Source: JAAEUE01 sp039180225 (GTDB taxonomy: Bacteria > Pseudomonadota > Alphaproteobacteria > Rhizobiales > CAJQND01). Taken from it: 17,346 nucleotides of DNA. The position numbers were made by a program, and so were the translations under genes. The DNA lies in assembly GCA_039180225.1 (NCBI GenBank), contig JBCDDQ010000074.1, positions 1-17,346 of the forward strand. Direction: 5' to 3'. The first letter of the stretch is position 1, and every line of letters starts with the position of its first letter. Below are positions 1 through 6,849 of this stretch, piece after piece. The notes under the pieces are model-generated. The model saw only the letters and a program-made list of their open reading frames with translations, was not told the DNA's origin and searched no databases.

Positions 1-95
1 ATATCCTTATATTATATCCAAACTACACTCGATATTGCAAGCCTGATGACGCCCGGCAGATCGGTTTGCTGTGTTTTGATCAGAAGTGTGGTGGG

Positions 96-641
96 CTACG
101 TGCCGGGCAGCGCGGCCTTGTCCAAAGCCGCCCGGATCTCTTCAGCTGTGGCTGACATTTTTTCGGCACCGCGCAAGTGGACGAAGCGCCAGATTTCTTT
201 GCCCTTTGGGTCGTAAACCACGAGGCTTGGGATGCGCTCAATGTTGCCGAAGGCTTTTGCAATCTCCGGATTGCCCTTGACCACGTAGAACTCCGGCTCT
301 GTGCGGCGCAGGAACTTGGCCATGCGGGAAGGGTTCTCCTGACCGCCCCACTTCTCGAACAGATTGACGGCAACAATGGTTGCTTTGCCTGCGGGATACG
401 CCGCCCGCACGTCGTTGAGCGCCTTGAACTCATCGGTGCACGGGGGACACCATGATGCAAAGAACGTCACGACCACAGGCTTTTCCGCCAGTTCGTTGCG
501 GGGAACTTGGTCGCCAATGATCGCGGGTGCAGCCGGCAGCAAGCTCAGCGGTGCGGTTTGCTCCGCCACTGCAGAGGCAGGCGCCAGTGCAACCCACCAA
601 ACCAGCCATATGAATGCTGCGCGAACCATGAGGATCTTCAT
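96..641 (-). CDS. Exported TlpA/ResA-type thioredoxin-fold protein
   Basis: This 181-residue protein is probably a periplasmic thiol-disulfide oxidoreductase of the TlpA/ResA/DsbE type, acting on cytochrome c maturation or on cysteines of metal-site proteins. Residues 1-26 form a signal peptide or anchor (charged start, hydrophobic stretch with WLVWW, likely cleavage after ASAVA). The thioredoxin fold follows, with FFASWCPPC at about 60-68 (active cysteines C65 and C68) and the cis-proline loop RIPS around P138. Length fits a single-domain exported thioredoxin. The start is the most upstream ATG; a second ATG five codons in is possible, and no strong Shine-Dalgarno decides between them. The gene diverges from the dioxygenase-family gene. 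Periplasmic copper genes 4 kb away make a role in metal-centre assembly conceivable, but that is inference. The fold is certain; the partner is unknown. Confidence 0.88.
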   Translation of the reverse strand: MKILMVRAAFIWLVWWVALAPASAVAEQTAPLSLLPAAPAIIGDQVPRNELAEKPVVVTFFASWCPPCTDEFKALNDVRAAYPAGKATIVAVNLFEKWGGQENPSRMAKFLRRTEPEFYVVKGNPEIAKAFGNIERIPSLVVYDPKGKEIWRFVHLRGAEKMSATAEEIRAALDKAALPGT

Positions 642-684
642 AGCGCAGGCCCGTGCTCCGGGCTAATCACACTCACGGGAGCGC

Positions 685-690
685 TTGACA
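685..690 (+). promoter_or_regulatory. Possible -35 box upstream of the dioxygenase-family gene
   Basis: A perfect TTGACA lies in the 104-base divergent gap between the thioredoxin gene and the dioxygenase-family gene. No convincing -10 box stands 16-18 bases downstream (only CACATG-like sequence), so this is a weak candidate. Confidence 0.25.
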
Positions 691-745
691 AATCCGGTCG
701 TTGGGCCACATGCCAGAGACCAGCATGCCCAAAGAGGTTCTTTAG

Positions 746-1072
746 ATGACAGCGATTAAAGCCTACCACGCTCATATCTATTTCGACGCGGACACGATCG
801 ATCAAGCCCGAACGCTCTGTGAACAGGCACGCGACGCGTTTGGTGCAGAGATGGGGCGAATGCACGAACGACCGGTGGGCCCGCATCCTTGTTGGAGCTG
901 TCAGCTGGCGTTCGGGCCTGAGACATTCGCCGACATCGTGCCGTGGTTGGCGCTGAACCGCGATGGTCTGGTGGTGTTTCTGCATCCGGAAACCGGAGAT
1001 GTTTTGGCCGATCACACCAAGCACGCCATTTGGATCGGAGCCAAGTTGGAGCTGGATACCTCCATCTTTTAG
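746..1072 (+). CDS. DOPA 4,5-dioxygenase-family protein
   Basis: This 108-residue cytosolic protein matches the small DOPA 4,5-dioxygenase family, non-haem iron extradiol ring-cleaving enzymes known from betalain-type chemistry in fungi; bacterial members act on catecholic compounds of uncertain identity. The family hallmarks are visible: HAHIYFD near the N-terminus (H8, H10), a central HPCWSC segment (H47), and VVFLHPETGD followed by DHTKHAIWIG at the C-terminus (H80, H90, H93). The spaced histidines are plausible iron ligands. Length is typical of the family. The start is supported by AAAGAGG eight bases upstream of the ATG. It stands alone between a divergent thioredoxin gene and a 234-base non-coding gap, so its natural substrate cannot be inferred from neighbours. 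Confidence 0.85.
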   Translation: MTAIKAYHAHIYFDADTIDQARTLCEQARDAFGAEMGRMHERPVGPHPCWSCQLAFGPETFADIVPWLALNRDGLVVFLHPETGDVLADHTKHAIWIGAKLELDTSIF

Positions 1073-1306
1073 GCTCCGGAATGGCGCTTGCCCGCGAGGC
1101 CGCGGCGTGGCATCCTCTCGGCTATGTTGGGATCGATCAGCAAAACCGGCCGGCTTCGCCGCGCCAAGCGCCGCACCAAGCTCGGCGAACTTCTCATCCT
1201 TTGCGCTCGAATCGACTACACACCTTAAAGTTCGCGTTCTCTCCGCCGATTTCCTCCGTGGGCACTCACAAGCCCCGCGTCCTCATCGTTTTCTATGGAG
1301 TGACCC

Positions 1307-2692
1307 ATGACGTTCCAAGCTCAGAACATAAACACCGACGAACTCGTTTCCCTCGACAACGCTCACCATTTCCACCCCTTCACCAACCATGCCGCCATGG
1401 AGAAGGAAGGCGGCGCGCGGGTGATCACGCACGCCGATAAAGCGTGGCTTTGGGATTCCAACAATCGAAAGATTCTCGACGCCATGGCAGGGCTGTGGTG
1501 TGTCAACATCGGATACGGCCGCAAGTCCCTGGCCGATGCCGCCCACCGGCAGATGCTGGATCTGCCCTATTACAACACCTTCTTCAAAACCACGACCATA
1601 CCGGCCGTACAGCTGGCTGAAAAAGTTGCAAGTCTCCTGCCGGAACGCTTTAAAAAGGTGTTCTTTGTGAACTCCGGTTCCGAGGCCAACGACACGATCG
1701 TGCGTCTGGTGCGCCATTATTGGGAGCTGAAAGGCCAGCCGGAGCGCAAAGTCATCATTGCCCGAAACAACGCCTACCATGGCTCCACCATGGCATCGGC
1801 CTCCCTTGGCGGCATGCAGCATATGCACGCCCAAGGCGGCTTGCCCTTGCCAGGTATTGTTCATGTTCAGCAGCCCTACTGGTTTGGCGAGGGCGGGGAC
1901 ATGAGCCCGGATGAGTTTGGCTTGAAGGCCGCTCAGGCGGTAGAAGACAAGATCAAAGAGATGGGCGCTGAAAAAGTGGCCGCCGTTATTGGCGAGCCAA
2001 TCCAGGGGGCGGGCGGGGTCATCATTCCTCCTGCCACCTATTGGCCGGAAGTTCAGCGCATCTGCAAGGAGTATGGTGTCTTGCTCATTGCCGATGAGGT
2101 GATTTGCGGCTTTGGGCGCACTGGCAAGCTGTTCGGATTTGAGAGCTTGGGGATGGAGCCTGATATCGTGCCCATGGCCAAGGGACTCTCCTCAGGATAT
2201 GCGCCCATCGGAGCGGTGGCCATCGCTGACCACATCATGGAGGTCATCGATGCGGCCGACAGCGAATTTGCCCATGGCTTTACCTACTCAGGTCATCCCA
2301 TGGCCTGTGCTGTGGCGCTGGAGAACATCCGCATTCTGGAAGAGGAAAAGCTGGTGGAGCGGGTCGCCGAACTGGCCCCATACTTTCAGGAGAAGCTTGG
2401 CAGTTTGTCCGATCATCCGGTGGTGGGCGAAGCGCGGACATTCGGTCTCCTGGGGGCTATCGAGATCGTGAAGAACAAACAAACCCGCGAACGCTTTGCA
2501 GAAGAAGGCCGGGCCGGCGGCATCTGCCGCGATGCGTGTCTGGCCAATGATCTGATCATGCGTGCCTGCCGCGACACCATGGTGCTCTCGCCGCCCTTTG
2601 TGATCACGCGCGAAGAGATTGACCTTCTCGTGGAGCGGGCAAGGATCGCGCTTGATGCGGTCTATGAGGCCCTCAAGGGGGAGATGGACTGA
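1307..2692 (+). CDS. Class III PLP omega-aminotransferase, SpuC-like
   Basis: A 461-residue fold-type I, class III aminotransferase that should move a terminal amino group, usually to pyruvate. The PLP-phosphate segment is NSGSEAND (123-129), the aromatic YHGST pair is at 157-161, the cofactor aspartate lies in ADEVICGFGRTG (D263), and the Schiff-base lysine is K292 in PMAKGLSSG. WCVNIGYGRK, PYYNTFFKTTT and PYWFGEGGDMSPDEFG closely resemble putrescine-pyruvate aminotransferase (SpuC) and broad-range amine:pyruvate transaminases. Length is full. TGGAG sits six bases before the ATG. It is the first gene of a unit whose second gene, an M24 hydrolase, overlaps its stop codon, suggesting that the hydrolase product or substrate is linked to the amine it uses. 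Whether the amine is putrescine, beta-alanine, taurine or another omega-amine is open. Confidence 0.9.
   Translation: MTFQAQNINTDELVSLDNAHHFHPFTNHAAMEKEGGARVITHADKAWLWDSNNRKILDAMAGLWCVNIGYGRKSLADAAHRQMLDLPYYNTFFKTTTIPAVQLAEKVASLLPERFKKVFFVNSGSEANDTIVRLVRHYWELKGQPERKVIIARNNAYHGSTMASASLGGMQHMHAQGGLPLPGIVHVQQPYWFGEGGDMSPDEFGLKAAQAVEDKIKEMGAEKVAAVIGEPIQGAGGVIIPPATYWPEVQRICKEYGVLLIADEVICGFGRTGKLFGFESLGMEPDIVPMAKGLSSGYAPIGAVAIADHIMEVIDAADSEFAHGFTYSGHPMACAVALENIRILEEEKLVERVAELAPYFQEKLGSLSDHPVVGEARTFGLLGAIEIVKNKQTRERFAEEGRAGGICRDACLANDLIMRACRDTMVLSPPFVITREEIDLLVERARIALDAVYEALKGEMD
2675..2691 (+). promoter_or_regulatory. Shine-Dalgarno and CTG start overlapping the aminotransferase stop
   Basis: AAGGGGGAG (2675-2683) stands five bases before CTG at 2689, and the CTG overlaps the TGA of the aminotransferase as CTGA, the arrangement of an ATGA coupling overlap with C in place of A. 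No ATG, GTG or TTG occurs in this frame between the in-frame stop at 2665 and codon 2758, although the sequence between already encodes recognisable M24 N-terminal sequence. Confidence 0.65.
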
Positions 2693-3855
2693 ACCGGGCC
2701 ACGTACAGCGCGTTCTCCTTAGAAGAGTTCCGCGTCCGCTTTGAGCGCGCGCGCGCGTTGCTCCGCACTGAAGGCCATGCTGCCTGTGTGATGATGGCGC
2801 CGGAGCACCTCTATTACTTCGGCGGCTATGACAGCTGGGTTGCGGTGAACAGCCCCCAAGCGCTGATCTTCACTGGCGGCAACGATGCGCCGGTGCTGCT
2901 CTTGCGAGATGTGGATCTCTCCTTGGCGATGGAGACCACTTGGGTTGAGGATGTGCGCACATACTCTCTGGTCCTGGAAGACTTCTCCAGCCGGGTTGCA
3001 GAGATCCTGAAGGAGAAAGGCGTCACGAGTGGCCTGCTCGCCCTGGAGAGCCAGTCTTATGCGGTGCCTCATGCGCTCGGCGAAGCGCTGAGCAATGCGC
3101 TTAAGCCCGCCGAGTTGGTGGACGCAACCCGGCAATTCGGTCTGTTGCGGTTGATCAAGTCTCCTGCCGAAATGGTGTTTCTGGAGAAAGCTGCAGGCTA
3201 CGCGGAAGCCGGTCTTGGCGCGTTGCGCAGTGCGTTAGTGGATGGCGTTGGCGAAGTTGCGTTGGCCGGTGCGGTGGAGGCGGCGATGCGGCGGGCGGGC
3301 AGCGATTATCCGGCCATTCCAACCGAGCTTTCCTCCGGAGAGCGTTCAGCAGGCGGGCACGCGACGCCGCGTGGACGCACAATTGGGTTCGGTGATGTGG
3401 TGCATGCGGAGTTCGCGGGGGTGCATGAGCGCTACCATGCGACGGCCATTCAAACGCTCTCACTGGGCTCACCTGCGCCTGAAGTGCGCGAGCTGTATGG
3501 CTTGGCGTTGGCCTCATTGCGCGCCGGTATGGCCTCCATTGTACCTGGCGTATGCGTCTCTGCGGTGGAAGAGGCCTCCTTGGTGCCCCTTCGCGCACAA
3601 GGTTTGGAGCATGCCGCGCAGATGCGGTTCGGCTATGGTATCGGCGTTGCTTATCCGCCCATCTGGCTGGAAGCATTGCAAATCGCGCGCGGGTTTGAAG
3701 AACGGCTTCAGCCCGGCATGGTGTTTGTGCTGCACTCGTGCCTGCAGCTGCCGGAGGAAGGGTTGGGCGTAATCCAGGGCGGCACCTACGTGCTGAAGGA
3801 GGACGGCCTAGACGTGTTGGCGGGAGCAGGAGATCTGGATCTATTCGTGGTTTAG
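2689..3855 (+). CDS. M24 'pita-bread' hydrolase, creatinase/ectoine-hydrolase type
   Basis: Starting at CTG 2689 this is 388 residues; from the first conventional start (TTG 2758) it would be 365 and would lack the conserved N-terminal helix. The upstream codons read FSLEEFRVRFERARALL, which aligns with FSVDEFSERQARTCKAL near the start of the second M24 gene here, so the CTG is preferred. The creatinase N-terminal domain (LYYFGGYDSW) precedes the C-terminal catalytic domain. The metal ligands of aminopeptidase P are replaced: HAEFAGVHERYHA stands where the Asp pair should be, and GYGIGVAYPP replaces GHGIG. A histidine in GGHATP (about residue 224) fits the creatinase catalytic His. It probably hydrolyses a C-N bond of a small molecule (ectoine- or creatine-like) rather than a peptide. 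The exact substrate is unknown. Confidence 0.85.
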   Translation: MNRATYSAFSLEEFRVRFERARALLRTEGHAACVMMAPEHLYYFGGYDSWVAVNSPQALIFTGGNDAPVLLLRDVDLSLAMETTWVEDVRTYSLVLEDFSSRVAEILKEKGVTSGLLALESQSYAVPHALGEALSNALKPAELVDATRQFGLLRLIKSPAEMVFLEKAAGYAEAGLGALRSALVDGVGEVALAGAVEAAMRRAGSDYPAIPTELSSGERSAGGHATPRGRTIGFGDVVHAEFAGVHERYHATAIQTLSLGSPAPEVRELYGLALASLRAGMASIVPGVCVSAVEEASLVPLRAQGLEHAAQMRFGYGIGVAYPPIWLEALQIARGFEERLQPGMVFVLHSCLQLPEEGLGVIQGGTYVLKEDGLDVLAGAGDLDLFVV

Positions 3856-4019
3856 CGTCCTCATCATTTCCTTGACGCGACAAAGCGGTGACCTGATGAA
3901 TACAGGCTTGCTTGGGGCCTAGACGCCAAAGGCTGACGTCCAATAGGGAGCCCGGTGCGCTGGACCCGCAATTGATGTGTGTCCCGTGGACAGTTCCTTA
4001 TGTCTATACAAAACCCCCG

Positions 4020-4034
4020 GCCCAGAGGGCTTTT
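4020..4034. terminator. Weak terminator-like hairpin
   Basis: GCCC-AGA-GGGC followed by TTTTATT lies 165 bases after the M24 stop codon. Its T run overlaps the stop codon of the convergent gene on the minus strand. The stem is only four base pairs, so termination is uncertain. Confidence 0.3.
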
Positions 4035-4674
4035 ATTCGACTGCGGTTCCGATTTGCGCTGATTGGGCCAGCTTCAGCGGATCGAAAGGTACTGAAAGAT
4101 CTCCCGGAACGTGCCACTCGCCATCGGCACTGAGCTGTTCGCGGCCGTCTACAGAAACGCGCCAGTGGAGATCGCAGGTCTGAAAACCCGCTGCCCCTTT
4201 GTGATTACCCCAGACTTCGTGCATGTAGCCATCCGCGCCGCGCTGGCGCAAAAACGCTCTCTGCGTGGCACCGGCGGAATAGTGTGAAGGAGCTTTAGAG
4301 GACCAGCGCACGGGCGTGGCATAAGACTGCGCCCATGCGCTCACCATCGCCTCGCACTGGGCTGGTGAGCTGACCGGCGTCTCTACCTGCTGCACTTCTA
4401 TGGCGGCGATGGATCTGGTGGTTTCGTCGATGAATGCCATCACGTGCTGTCCCTGGTCGCCCTCCTGGCGATCAGCGAACACAGCCAATTCTCCAAAACA
4501 GGTGCGGCCGAAGAAGCCCTGACCCTGAAAGGCGGTTTCCGCTTCTGCCCGGGTCTGGCCGATGGCGAGATCAAGCGGGGAGAATTGCCCTTGCTGCGGC
4601 ATGAGATGCCACATCAGCCCTGTGGCAAGTGTCAGGGCAACTGAGGACACGGCTAGAAGGCGATTGCTGAGCAT
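4033..4674 (-). CDS. Hypothetical membrane-anchored or exported protein
   Basis: I do not recognise a family. The 213-residue protein begins with a short charged stretch (MLSNR) and a hydrophobic segment (about residues 6-24), a signal anchor or uncleaved signal. The rest is soluble and polar, with three cysteines (in RTCFGEL, AQCEAMV and QTCDLHW) that could form disulfides outside the cytoplasm. An ATG three codons further upstream (4683) is possible, but AGGA stands eight bases before the ATG at 4674 and overlaps the upstream one, so 4674 is preferred. The gene diverges from a small Cys-rich exported protein and a copper chaperone, so a periplasmic role is plausible but not shown. Codon use matches its neighbours. 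Confidence 0.7.
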   Translation of the reverse strand: MLSNRLLAVSSVALTLATGLMWHLMPQQGQFSPLDLAIGQTRAEAETAFQGQGFFGRTCFGELAVFADRQEGDQGQHVMAFIDETTRSIAAIEVQQVETPVSSPAQCEAMVSAWAQSYATPVRWSSKAPSHYSAGATQRAFLRQRGADGYMHEVWGNHKGAAGFQTCDLHWRVSVDGREQLSADGEWHVPGDLSVPFDPLKLAQSAQIGTAVE

Positions 4675-4801
4675 TAAACACATCCTGCCGGGCTATTGCG
4701 ATTCGAGCGCCTGGGAAGATTGCCGCACCCGACCTTCAGCTTCCAAATGTGCGCCTGTGTCACATAGGCATCAAGCCTCGATGCGCGCTCAAACAGACCC
4801 C

Positions 4802-5191
4802 ATGATCTCGCGTTCTCATATCCGCCGCGCGCTCGGTCATTTTCTGCTGGCCCTGATGCTGGTTGTGCATGCACCGATCGCTGGCGTGATGGCCGCTCAA
4901 GCGGGCCATGGCGCCGGGCAGGGACTGGTGATCTGCGTGGATGGACACTTCGCTGAGATCGATTTTCCAGCTGAACCCCAATCTGAGAAAACAGGCGCTC
5001 ACGAGTGTCTATGTCCTTGCGGCACACTCTCTGCCGGGAAGGTCATCGCGGGTGGATCTGCGCTCGGCGCGGACCTGCGTGCCAAAGACCTGCGGCGGGC
5101 CCAACTGCCGCATCAAACACGGGCTCTGCGCGCGCAGATGCCGCAAACGGGCCAGGGCAGTCCGCGCTCTCCTCCCCAAGCTTCTCTCTGA
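4802..5191 (+). CDS. Small exported Cys-rich protein, possibly DUF2946-like
   Basis: A 129-residue protein with an N-terminal signal segment (HFLLALMLVVHAPIAGVMAA, about residues 13-32), then a short mature part with VICVDGH (C45) and a clustered HECLCPCG motif (H67, C69, C71, C73). This layout resembles small DUF2946-type proteins often found beside copper genes; the assignment is tentative. The C-terminal 50 residues are rich in Arg, Gln and Pro and of low complexity. An in-frame ATG at 4781 would add seven residues; neither start has a clear Shine-Dalgarno. The PCu(A)C chaperone begins 69 bases downstream on the same strand, so the two are probably co-expressed. Cysteine and histidine clustering plus this neighbour suggest periplasmic copper binding, an inference. 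Confidence 0.6.
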   Translation: MISRSHIRRALGHFLLALMLVVHAPIAGVMAAQAGHGAGQGLVICVDGHFAEIDFPAEPQSEKTGAHECLCPCGTLSAGKVIAGGSALGADLRAKDLRRAQLPHQTRALRAQMPQTGQGSPRSPPQASL

Positions 5192-5206
5192 TCGTTCTTG
5201 TGCCGT

Positions 5207-5225
5207 GAAGGGGCGTGTTCCCTTC
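5207..5225 (+). terminator. Hairpin between the Cys-rich gene and the copper chaperone
   Basis: GAAGGG (5207-5212) and CCCTTC (5220-5225) form a perfect six-pair stem with a seven-base loop, followed shortly by CCTTTTCTT. It could be a weak attenuator, or structure near the chaperone leader. Function is unproven. Confidence 0.3.
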
Positions 5226-5260
5226 GTATGCCTTTTCTTGATGACGAGAGAGAAAGTCCA

Positions 5261-5764
5261 ATGAAACTGAAAACCGTGTTGATTTCCGCAATGGCGCTCG
5301 CCTCGATCAGCGTGAGCGCGCTGGCGGACGACTACAAAGTTGGCCAGGTGATGATCAAAGACACCTGGGCCAGAGTGACGCTGCAAAGCCGCCCGGCCGC
5401 AGCCTACATGCAGATCCATAATATGGGGGAAACCGCCGACAAAATCGTGGCGGCCTCCTCACCCCTGGCCGAACGTGTGGAGCTACACACCCACTCCATG
5501 GATGAGGGGGTTATGCGCATGCGCAAGGTGGAGGAGATTGCCGTGCCGGCCAAGGGCCAGACCGAACTCAAGCCCGGCGGCCTGCATCTCATGATCTTCG
5601 GCCTGAAGCGCGAGATCAAGAAGGGTGAGATGTTGCCCCTGAAGCTGACCCTTCAAGAAGCCGGAGAGGTGGAGATCATGGCCAAGGTTGGCGCTAAGGC
5701 CGGCGGCTCAGATCATTCCGGCCACGACCACAACCACAGTCACAGCCACGGTCAGACACAGTAA
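5261..5764 (+). CDS. Periplasmic copper chaperone PCu(A)C
   Basis: A 167-residue copper chaperone that delivers Cu(I) in the periplasm, chiefly to the CuA or CuB sites of cytochrome c oxidase. A signal peptide spans residues 1-22 (likely cleavage at ALA-DD). The family motif H-X10-M-X21-H-X-M is exactly met by H76, M87, H109 and M111. The C-terminus (151-164) is a His-rich tail with six histidines in DHSGHDHNHSHSHG, of the kind seen in members that also bind Cu(II). GAGAGAGAAAG precedes the ATG at 5261; an upstream in-frame ATG at 5198 would hide the signal peptide and is rejected. It follows the small Cys-rich exported protein, probably as one copper unit. Confidence 0.95.
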   Translation: MKLKTVLISAMALASISVSALADDYKVGQVMIKDTWARVTLQSRPAAAYMQIHNMGETADKIVAASSPLAERVELHTHSMDEGVMRMRKVEEIAVPAKGQTELKPGGLHLMIFGLKREIKKGEMLPLKLTLQEAGEVEIMAKVGAKAGGSDHSGHDHNHSHSHGQTQ

Positions 5765-5785
5765 GCTCTCGGTCTGCGGGATAGG

Positions 5786-5808
5786 CAGTTGGTTCCTGCG
5801 CGCAACTG
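5786..5808. repeat. Inverted repeat upstream of the aldo/keto reductase
   Basis: CAGTTG and CAACTG form a perfect six-base inverted repeat with an 11-base spacer, 54 bases before the aldo/keto reductase start. It may be an operator or the end of the copper-chaperone transcript. There is no T run, so it is not a typical terminator. Confidence 0.3.
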
Positions 5809-5862
5809 ACTTATGTCTGTGTGCCGGCACCAACATCATCCTGACAACGGGAACGATCTGAC

Positions 5863-6849
5863 ATGAAGCAACGGCAACTGGGCCAAGGCGGGCCCATGGT
5901 GAGCGCTCTTGGCCTTGGCTGCTGGAGTTTTGCCGGCGCCTATGGCCCCACCACGCAAGAAGAAAGCCACGAGACCCTGGACAAGTGCCTGGAGCTCGGC
6001 ATCGACTTTTTGGACACAGCCAATGTGTACCGTGGATCGGAAAAGGTGATTGGCAACTACATCGCCTCCCGGCCCGGCGCCTTCAAGATCGCCACCAAGG
6101 GCGGGATCACCCGGGACCCGGACACCAACGAGCGGATCTTTAACAACCGCCCGGAGCATCTGCGCCAGGTGCTGGAGACGTCGCTGTCTGACTTGGGCGT
6201 GGAGCATGTGGAACTCTACTACATCCACAGACGCGAGGAGGCGGTGCCCATTGAAGATGTGATGGGCACTCTGTTGCGTTTCAAGGAAGAGGGTAAGATC
6301 GGCGGCATCGGGTTTTCGGAGATCTCGCCCGCCTCGCTGCGCCGCGCTCATGCGGTTCATCCGGTGATGGCAGTGCAGAACGAATATTCGCTCTGGTCGC
6401 GTATGCCCGACCTTGGTCTGATCCAGGCATGCCGGGAGCTTGGCGTAACGTTCGTGCCGTTCTCGCCACTGGGACGCGGAATGCTGACCTCGCGCGCGCT
6501 TGATCCGTCCACCTTTCCTGATGGTGATTTCCGGAAGAACAATCCGCGGTTCCTGGAGCCCAACTTCAGCCACAACACCAAAGCACTGGAGCCGTTCAAG
6601 ACGTTCGCCGCAGAGATCGGCGCCACGCCGGCTGAGCTTGCCATTGCCTGGTGCCTTGCACGGGGGGAGCATTTGATCCCGATACCTGGAACCCGTTCTC
6701 AGACCAACTTGGAAGACTGCGCCCGCGGCGCATCCCGACAGCTTGGCGCGGACGAGATGGCGGAGATCGAACGCATTCTTCCGGTGGGCTTTGCTCACGG
6801 CGACCGGTATTCGGTGGCGCAGCTGCCGGGAGCTGAACGCTACTGCTGA
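5863..6849 (+). CDS. Aldo/keto reductase
   Basis: A 328-residue cytosolic (beta/alpha)8 NADPH-dependent oxidoreductase. The catalytic tetrad is complete: D51 and Y56 in FLDTANVY, K79 in IATKGG, and H122 in LYYIHR. GLGCWSF near the N-terminus and the C-terminal cofactor segment IPIPGTRSQTNLEDC (about 272-286) are also typical. The protein looks like the bacterial YakC/AKR13-like group that reduces aldehydes; the YYIHRREE segment differs slightly from the usual YYLHRVD, so the substrate pocket may be distinct. The start ATG has no strong Shine-Dalgarno. Its stop overlaps the 3' end of the convergent LysR gene by ten bases. Nothing in the context fixes its substrate. Confidence 0.92.
   Translation: MKQRQLGQGGPMVSALGLGCWSFAGAYGPTTQEESHETLDKCLELGIDFLDTANVYRGSEKVIGNYIASRPGAFKIATKGGITRDPDTNERIFNNRPEHLRQVLETSLSDLGVEHVELYYIHRREEAVPIEDVMGTLLRFKEEGKIGGIGFSEISPASLRRAHAVHPVMAVQNEYSLWSRMPDLGLIQACRELGVTFVPFSPLGRGMLTSRALDPSTFPDGDFRKNNPRFLEPNFSHNTKALEPFKTFAAEIGATPAELAIAWCLARGEHLIPIPGTRSQTNLEDCARGASRQLGADEMAEIERILPVGFAHGDRYSVAQLPGAERYC

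Noticed and set aside
1..95. AT-rich left edge as a promoter or attachment site
   Set aside because: It is more AT-rich than the rest (ATATCCTTATATTATATCC), but no repeat, tRNA end or paired promoter boxes can be supported in so short a piece.
1073..1306. Possible small gene in the 234-base gap before the aminotransferase
   Set aside because: Open frames here have no ribosome site or recognisable motif and run on into the aminotransferase in the wrong frame; I see nothing supportable.
2689..3855. Ectoine degradation (doeA with the aminotransferase as doeD)
   Set aside because: The M24 protein is DoeA-like, but the aminotransferase is SpuC-like rather than a diaminobutyrate type, and no DoeB deacetylase or ectoine transporter is present in the window.
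3155..3943. 262-codon minus-strand open frame over the first M24 gene
   Set aside because: It is antisense to recognisable M24 motifs; the translation is rich in Arg, Pro and Ala with no domain.
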